Positions 58,803 to 64,000 of a stretch of DNA of 64,000 nucleotides are shown here, piece by piece (the stretch's first letter is position 1; each line of letters opens with the position of its first letter). Both the position numbers and the translations under genes were made by a program. Location: the NCBI GenBank assembly GCA_964602655.1, contig CAZRSF010000026.1, forward strand, positions 5,463 through 69,462, in the 5' to 3' direction. Source of the stretch: Moduliflexus sp964602655 (GTDB taxonomy: Bacteria > Moduliflexota > Moduliflexia > Moduliflexales > Moduliflexaceae). A model generated the notes under the pieces. That model ran no database searches. It was not told the origin of the DNA and was given only the letters and a program-made list of their open reading frames with translations.

Positions 58803-58984
58803 TTGCCCTGACAGGGCAGAGGAATATAGCCTGGGGTGTCAACCCCAGGAATATGATTCTGCCTCGTCATTGCGCCCTGGAAGGGCGCAGGATCATCCGA
58901 AGCCCTTTCAGGGCAGGACGATCTGACAGGGGCGTGACCTGGGGTTGAGACCCCAGGCTATATTCCTTTGCCCCTTCGGGGCAA
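58803..58984. repeat. Large composite palindrome, family B copy 2
   Basis: About 182 bp. TTGCCCTGACAGGGCA, GGAATATAGCCTGGGGT and ACCCCAGG on the left; GCCCTTTCAGGGC in the middle; ACCTGGGGTTgagACCCCAGG, CTATATTCC and CCCCTTCGGGGCAA on the right. The left and right thirds mirror each other. It is the same module as 38888-39072 and fills the gap between the ThuA and Gfo/Idh/MocA genes. Confidence 0.88.
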
Positions 58985-59015
58985 CTCATGGCATCGAACA
59001 AAATAAAACGAATTT

Positions 59016-60104
59016 TTACCAGTTTTCCCACGACGCATTTGTCGGCATCGGTTCGGGCTGTGCGCAACGGGTTTCAAGGTCAATATGCCGTCCCTGATCG
59101 GCAGATTCGTGGAACGCCTGCATCATGTCGAGCACATGCAAGGCTAACGCGCCCTGAGCGCGGAATCTGCCGTTATTTTTCGACGCCTTCGCCATATCAG
59201 CGACCGCAATGCCGCGCGAGTTCTCCGCAAAGCCATGCGTCAGCGGCATCTCTTTCCATTCTTTTTCGCCTGCCTTTTTCAGCAGCGGCACGCCGCCATA
59301 GGTATTCGGGTCAGGGCAGCGCAGCGTCCCTTCCGAACCGTAAATTTCAATGCAGGGCATTTGATGGCTCCAAACGTCGAACGTTGTGACGATATTGCCG
59401 ATTGCGCCGTTGTCGAATGCCATCATGCCCGAAACAAACGTTGGCACTTCCACATTGATCACGGTTCCGGCTTTCGGCGCGCTGGTAATGGTTCGTTGCG
59501 GAAAACTGATTTTCGTCATGCCGCTGACCCGCTTGACGCCGCCTAACAAATGGATCAGCGCGGTCAAATAATACGGCCCCATGTCGAACATCGGGCCGCC
59601 GCCGGGCTGATAATAAAATTCCGGCGACGGATGCCACGATTCATGACCGTGACACATCATGAACGCCGTCGCCGCGACCGGAAAGCCAATCTCGCCATCA
59701 TCAATCAATTTGCGGCAGGTTTGCAGCCCCGCGCCCATAAACGTATCCGGCGCAGAGCCGATCAGCAAGCCTTTTTCCTGCGCGTGACGCAGCAAGCGCT
59801 GCCCGTCGGCGCGATTCAACGCTAACGGTTTTTCAGCATAGACATGTTTTCCAGCGTCGAGCACCGCTAAATCAACCTCCGCGTGTGCCTGCGGAATCGT
59901 GAGGTTGATGACTAATTCGATTGTGTCGTCCGCCAATAATTCTTTGACGGAACAGGCTTTGGGAATCTGAAATTCCTTCGCTTTCTGCTGAGCGCGTTCC
60001 AACGCTAAATCGGCGCAGGCAACGACGTTCAGGTGTTTCAATTTCCGGCAATTTTGGAAATAAATGCTCGAAATATTGCCACATCCGATAATTCCGATAT
60101 TCAT
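59016..60104 (-). CDS. Gfo/Idh/MocA-family oxidoreductase
   Basis: NAD(P)-dependent sugar or polyol dehydrogenase family, 362 residues from ATG 60104. The Rossmann nucleotide loop is NIGIIGCGNISSIYFQN. EKPLALNRADGQRL carries the family's EKP motif, followed by the alpha/beta C-terminal domain (PEFYYQPGGGPMFDMGPYYLTALIHLLGG) with the conserved GGG..FDMGPYYL where the catalytic His of some members is Tyr-Tyr. Frame upstream to 60167 has no better start. The exact substrate is unknown. It lies in a minus-strand run xylulokinase, GH3, this gene, ThuA, pointing to sugar degradation. Confidence 0.92.
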   Translation of the reverse strand: MNIGIIGCGNISSIYFQNCRKLKHLNVVACADLALERAQQKAKEFQIPKACSVKELLADDTIELVINLTIPQAHAEVDLAVLDAGKHVYAEKPLALNRADGQRLLRHAQEKGLLIGSAPDTFMGAGLQTCRKLIDDGEIGFPVAATAFMMCHGHESWHPSPEFYYQPGGGPMFDMGPYYLTALIHLLGGVKRVSGMTKISFPQRTITSAPKAGTVINVEVPTFVSGMMAFDNGAIGNIVTTFDVWSHQMPCIEIYGSEGTLRCPDPNTYGGVPLLKKAGEKEWKEMPLTHGFAENSRGIAVADMAKASKNNGRFRAQGALALHVLDMMQAFHESADQGRHIDLETRCAQPEPMPTNASWENW

Positions 60105-60197
60105 AAAAATGCGCAAAAACAACCAACGAATTGGAGAAGGGAACGAATTCTTTGGGATTGCCAGCAAAATGATTGTTTACGTAAATAACTTCGCCCC

Positions 60198-60230
60198 AGA
60201 CCTCACAGGTTTTAAAAACCTGTGAGGTCT
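60198..60230. repeat. Near-perfect palindrome AGACCTCACAGGTTTT / complement
   Basis: About 16-bp arms, between the GH3 stop and the oxidoreductase start. The same palindrome stands at 62436-62470 upstream of GH3, and a variant is at 47656. Confidence 0.88.
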
Positions 60231-60299
60231 CTCCGACGAATTTATTTTTTTAACGTTACCAAATTCGTTTCTTTCTCCAATTCGTTGTCGCTTTCGTGA

Positions 60300-62414
60300 T
60301 TATTTCACGGTAAATACCGCGCTTATTGGCGCGGGCGCGCCGAGTTTCTGGCTGACTTCCGCCGGGCACGAACCGCCGACCATGATCGTAAATTCGCCCG
60401 GTTCAAGGACGCTTTGCCCCTCTTCATTTACCAGCGCCATCATCTCTGGCGTAATCGTGAAGCGGAGTTGCTTGGTTTCGCCCGCCTTAATCATGACGCG
60501 CTGAAAACCTTTTAACGCATACAGCGGCACATCAACTGACGCCGCCATGTCGGTCAAATACATCTGCGCGACTTCTTCGGCGTCGCGCTGGCCGCGATTA
60601 CTGACGTTGACCGCGATGTCCACGCTTTCGCCTGCGCGAATTGCGTCTTTCGACAGCATCAGGGTATCGTAAGAAAATGTCGTATAACTCAAACCGAATC
60701 CGAACGGAAAGAGCGGCTCTTGCGTAAAATAGCGGTAGGTGCGGCCTTTCATGTCATAATCTCTGTATGGCGGCAGTTGCTCGACCGATTTCGGGAAAGT
60801 CAGCGGCAATTTGCCGGACGGCGACACATCGCCGAACAACACGTCTGCGACCGCGTTTCCGCCTTCTTCGCCAGGATACCAGACAAACAGAATTGCGTCC
60901 GCAATGTCATACGGCACGGCAATCGGGCTGCCGCCAGCCAGAATCAGGACGAGCGGCGTTCCCGTTTCGCGCAGCTTGCGTAAATACGCTTCTTGCGACG
61001 CTGGCAGGCTGACGCTCGTTCGATCTCCCTGTTCATGCGAGGAAATCGCGTCCCCTTCCTCGCCTTCCAGCGATGGATCGAGACCGAACGCCGCAATCAC
61101 GATTTCGGAGGCTTTCGCTTCGAATGCCGTCCAATCCACCGCATTTTCATTTTCACCTTTCAGCGTGCAGCCGGGGCGATATTCGATAACCATGCCTTCA
61201 TGGCTTTTGCCGATCAATCCTTCCAAAATCGTCACCAGCCTATCGTTTGTCCCGTAATAATTGCCGAGTAGCAGATTGACATTCGCCGCATTCGGTCCAA
61301 CCAGCAACACCTTTTTGTAGTCTCGTTTGAGCGGTAGCAGCCCCTTGTCGTTTTTCAGCAGCACGATAGATTTGGCGGCGGCTTCGCGAGCGAGGCGGCG
61401 ATGCGTCTCGCAATTAATCACCTCTTTGGAGATTTTGGTATATGGAACCGCGTCTTCGGGGTCGAACATGCCGAGCTTAAAGCGCGTGGCGAACAGCCGC
61501 TTGACCGATTCTGTAATGAATTTTTCGTCTATCAAGCCTTCTTCAACGGCTTTTTCGAGATAATAGAAACAACTGCCGCAGTTCAGATCGCAGCCCATTT
61601 TTACCGCGAGCGCGACCGATTCTTCGATGCGGGACGTGACATGATGCCCTTCGTGAATGTCTTTGATCGCCCAGCAATCCGAAACGACATGCCCCTGAAA
61701 TTTCCAGGCGTTGCGCAGAATATCTATCAGCAAAAGCTGGCTCGCGCAACACGGCTCGCCGTTGGTGCGGTTATACGCGCCCATGACGGTTTCCACTCCG
61801 GCGTCAATCAGGGCTTTGAAGGCGGGGAGATAGGTTTCGAACAAATCTTTCGGATTGGCTTGCGCATCAAATGTATGCCGCTCGGCTTCCGGGCCGCTGT
61901 GCACGGCGTAATGTTTGGCGCAGGCGGCGGTTTTCAGGTATTTCGGATCGTCCCCCTGAAGCCCTTTAACCATTGCCACGCCAAGCTGCGCCGTGAGAAA
62001 CGGGTCTTCGCCGTAGGTTTCCTGTCCGCGTCCCCAGCGCGGATCGCGGAAAATGTTCACGTTCGGCGTCCAGAAGGTCAAGCCCTTGTATTGGCCGCGA
62101 TTGCCTTCTGCGGCGGCGGTATGATGTTTGGCGCGGGCTTCGTCGGAAATGGCGGTCGCGACGCGGAACAGCAAATCAATGTCAAACGTGGCGGCGAGGC
62201 CGATAGCTTGCGGGAACACGGTGGCTAATCCGGCGCGGGCGACGCCGTGCAGACATTCATTCCACCAGTTATATTCCGGGATGCCGAGCCGTTCGATTTC
62301 TTTGGCTTCGTGCACCATTTGGGAGACTTTTTCTTCTAAGGTCATGCGGGAAACGAGGTCGTCAACCCGCGCTGCAATCGGTTGCGAGGCATCTAAATAA
62401 ATTGGCTGAGACAT
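60300..62414 (-). CDS. Glycoside hydrolase family 3 (beta-glucosidase/xylosidase type)
   Basis: 704 residues from ATG 62414 (AGGAG eight bases upstream). The N-terminal GH3 barrel starts VDDLVSRMTLEEKVSQMVHEAKEIERLGIPEYNWWNECLHGVARAG, with KHYAVHSGPEAERHTF and the nucleophile in GHVVSDCWAIKDIHEGHH (Asp of SDCW). The alpha/beta sandwich domain follows (VLLVGPNAANVNLLLGNYYG, ILAGGSPIAV), then PLFPFGFGLSYTTFSY and a C-terminal fibronectin III-like domain. EYNWWNECLHGVARAG is typical of the beta-xylosidase/alpha-arabinosidase and related beta-glucosidase clade. No signal peptide is present, so it acts on imported oligosaccharides. It is followed on the same strand by the Gfo/Idh/MocA gene and preceded by a xylulokinase gene. 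Confidence 0.94.
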   Translation of the reverse strand: MSQPIYLDASQPIAARVDDLVSRMTLEEKVSQMVHEAKEIERLGIPEYNWWNECLHGVARAGLATVFPQAIGLAATFDIDLLFRVATAISDEARAKHHTAAAEGNRGQYKGLTFWTPNVNIFRDPRWGRGQETYGEDPFLTAQLGVAMVKGLQGDDPKYLKTAACAKHYAVHSGPEAERHTFDAQANPKDLFETYLPAFKALIDAGVETVMGAYNRTNGEPCCASQLLLIDILRNAWKFQGHVVSDCWAIKDIHEGHHVTSRIEESVALAVKMGCDLNCGSCFYYLEKAVEEGLIDEKFITESVKRLFATRFKLGMFDPEDAVPYTKISKEVINCETHRRLAREAAAKSIVLLKNDKGLLPLKRDYKKVLLVGPNAANVNLLLGNYYGTNDRLVTILEGLIGKSHEGMVIEYRPGCTLKGENENAVDWTAFEAKASEIVIAAFGLDPSLEGEEGDAISSHEQGDRTSVSLPASQEAYLRKLRETGTPLVLILAGGSPIAVPYDIADAILFVWYPGEEGGNAVADVLFGDVSPSGKLPLTFPKSVEQLPPYRDYDMKGRTYRYFTQEPLFPFGFGLSYTTFSYDTLMLSKDAIRAGESVDIAVNVSNRGQRDAEEVAQMYLTDMAASVDVPLYALKGFQRVMIKAGETKQLRFTITPEMMALVNEEGQSVLEPGEFTIMVGGSCPAEVSQKLGAPAPISAVFTVK

Positions 62415-62435
62415 AAAATAACTCCTAAAAGAAAT

Positions 62436-62470
62436 AAGACCTCACAGGTTTTCAAAACCTGTGAGGTCTT
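62436..62470. repeat. Perfect 35-bp palindrome AAGACCTCACAGGTTTT / complement
   Basis: 17-bp perfect arms around a central C, six bases after the xylulokinase stop and ending 21 bases upstream of the GH3 ATG. It would form a hairpin in the transcript joining the two genes. Second copy at 60198-60230. Confidence 0.9.
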
Positions 62471-62476
62471 GCGTGG

Positions 62477-64000
62477 TTATCCGATCAATTCTTTGCGCAG
62501 ACGGAACGGATCATCTGTCGTGGCGTGATTGCGCAGCCGCGCCGACAACGCGCTGAATTCGCGGCTTAACACCTGATATGTGGCAACGTCTTTGGCATTC
62601 GGCTTGACTCGCGTCGTTTCGTCAAGTTTAATATACGGCGCGACGACCTCTTCCAACGACACCTGACGGCCGTGTTCCATCTCATAGACCCATAACGCAT
62701 GCAGCGCCGCGCCCATTGCCGCGCCTTCGCCTTCAACTGCGACGGTTTCAGCGTTAAAAATATTGGCAATCGCTTCACGCCAAGCCACGCTGCGGGAGAT
62801 GCCGCCTGTCAAACGAATTTCCGACGGTTTGACCGGCATCCGTTTGAATCCGTCGTACAGATTCAACAAATGCCCTTCTAACACGCCGCGGCAGACGACT
62901 TCTTTTTGCGTCAAATCGGCTAAACTAAAACCGAAATAGGCCGGAACGCCGAACGGCACGTCAGGCGTGCGTTCGCCCTGATACCACGCGACAATCAAAC
63001 GCCCCTGATTGCCGACCGGGCTTTGCCGAATCAACGCGGTAAAATCCTGATGCGACAGGCCGTAGATTTTCAAAATATCGTTGTAACCGTTGGCAAGATT
63101 GCTGACGCAGAGCAGCGGCAGGTAATGGCCGGTGCTGTCGCAGAATCCCGCGATTTCGCCCGTCGGGTCAACGAACGGCTGGTTCAAATAGGTGTAGGCC
63201 GTGCCGCTTGTGCCGAGGCTGATGGTGACGATGCCTTCCTTCACATTCCCCGTGCCGACTGCGCCGTACATGTTGTCGCCAGTTCCGGCGTCAATATCGC
63301 AATCGGGATTCAGGCCGTAACGTTCAACCAAATCTTTGGAGAGTTTGCCGATGCTTTTCGTGGAAGGTCGCACCGGTGCAAGTTTGGCTTTCAAGCCCGG
63401 ATCAATCGCATTGATGACCGTGTCAGACCATTGGCCGGTCGTGATGTTATACAGCGCCGACCCCGACGTATCGCCCGGCTCCATGACCTTCACGCCACCG
63501 TTTTTACCGCCGGTCAGATAGTAATTGATATAGTTATGCACAAGGAAGAAGGTTGCGGTTTTGTCGTAATTTTCTCGTTCGTGGCGGAACATGTGGAAGA
63601 TTTTGGCGGCGGTGTAGCCAGTGCGCTGGCTGTTGCTGACTTCTTTCACCATATTATCAAGGCCGCCGACTTTTTTGGTCAGAATATCGCATTCTTCCTG
63701 CGTCGAAAAGTCGTTCCACAATTTGGAGCGCGAGCGGCTCAAATTGCCGTCTTTATCAAGGGAAACAAGGCCGTGCTGCTGACCGGATACTGACATCGAA
63801 AGAATGTCGCGCTGATTGACGTTCGATTGCGCTAAGCGCTGTAACAGGATTTCCATCGCTTCGATCCACATATTCGGATCGGATTCGCTCGCCCCTTCGC
63901 CGAGCCCCTGAATCGCGCCCTCTTTGGTCTGATACTGAGGCAAATCCTGATCGTAATTGATGGCTTGATTAAACACGATTTGACGCGATTCGGCGTCAAT
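62477..64000 (-). CDS. xylB: Xylulokinase-type FGGY carbohydrate kinase (5' end outside window)
   Basis: Minus-strand frame open to the window edge (507 codons visible); the N-terminal start lies beyond base 64000. The internal GTG at 63976 is not a real start. FGGY features include VSGQQHGLVSLDKDGN (substrate loop), CDIDAGTGDNMYGAVGTGNV, VTISLGTSGTAYTYL, LTGGISRSVAWREAIANIFNAETVAVEGEGAAMGAALHALW. The last is the conserved ATP-site region of xylulokinases. The reaction would be D-xylulose to xylulose-5-phosphate with ATP. It leads a sugar run with GH3, a Gfo/Idh/MocA enzyme and ThuA, which supports a pentose or xylo-oligosaccharide role. Confidence 0.88.
   Translation of the reverse strand: MDAESRQIVFNQAINYDQDLPQYQTKEGAIQGLGEGASESDPNMWIEAMEILLQRLAQSNVNQRDILSMSVSGQQHGLVSLDKDGNLSRSRSKLWNDFSTQEECDILTKKVGGLDNMVKEVSNSQRTGYTAAKIFHMFRHERENYDKTATFFLVHNYINYYLTGGKNGGVKVMEPGDTSGSALYNITTGQWSDTVINAIDPGLKAKLAPVRPSTKSIGKLSKDLVERYGLNPDCDIDAGTGDNMYGAVGTGNVKEGIVTISLGTSGTAYTYLNQPFVDPTGEIAGFCDSTGHYLPLLCVSNLANGYNDILKIYGLSHQDFTALIRQSPVGNQGRLIVAWYQGERTPDVPFGVPAYFGFSLADLTQKEVVCRGVLEGHLLNLYDGFKRMPVKPSEIRLTGGISRSVAWREAIANIFNAETVAVEGEGAAMGAALHALWVYEMEHGRQVSLEEVVAPYIKLDETTRVKPNAKDVATYQVLSREFSALSARLRNHATTDDPFRLRKELIG

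Overview
The window looks like a chromosomal contig of a Gram-negative, diderm, mid-GC bacterium. Evidence: two outer-membrane-type proteins ending in Phe after Sec signal peptides, a PBP1C-like murein synthase, a diaminopimelate decarboxylase, and periplasmic solute-binding domains joined to histidine kinases. The very large multi-PAS kinases, the many intergenic palindromes and the 10-N scaffold gap suggest a metagenome-derived or draft genome of a poorly sampled lineage. Candidate phylum KSB3/Modulibacteria is a possible fit, but that is a guess from style, not a demonstrated assignment.

Layout. (1) 1-25.7 kb is a signal-transduction block. On the minus strand are a sigma-54-activator response regulator (cut by the window edge), a REC-PAS kinase, a fused double solute-binding protein, a REC-multi-PAS kinase, a dCache chemoreceptor, a REC-PAS-GAF kinase, a membrane hybrid kinase and tryptophanase. 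Divergently on the plus strand are a 1547-residue kinase with an ABC-type sensor domain and a two-gene unit of a periplasmic binding protein and a hybrid kinase. (2) 25.8-34 kb is mostly minus strand: homoserine dehydrogenase, a protein with a His-rich tail, two outer-membrane proteins (one broken by the assembly gap), a PNPOx-family flavoprotein and an MFS transporter, separated by nested repeats. (3) 34.4-44.1 kb is plus strand except one gene: a GH13-like protein with a P-loop kinase, a secreted caspase-fold protein lacking both catalytic residues, lysA, a quinone oxidoreductase, a zinc-ribbon protein (minus) and an L7/L12-CTD-like/TM/SUMF1 fusion. (4) 44.2-47.7 kb is an AT-richer accessory island with toxin-antitoxin remnants, a retropepsin-like pair and unrecognised genes. 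(5) 47.7-64 kb holds an AEC transporter, a GT-C glycosyltransferase, PBP1C, a divergent aminotransferase, another decayed TA pair, an orphan sbcD, a second chemoreceptor, and a minus-strand sugar cluster (xylulokinase, GH3, Gfo/Idh/MocA, ThuA).

Three themes stand out. First, palindromic repeat families occur between genes, nested in one another with target duplications, and in frame inside two kinase genes at the same loop of the ATPase domain. Second, three different type II toxin-antitoxin loci keep an intact antitoxin while the toxin gene has been cut down. Third, several proteins have unusual domain combinations or have lost catalytic residues. No rRNA, tRNA, CRISPR array, transposase gene or replication origin was recognised.
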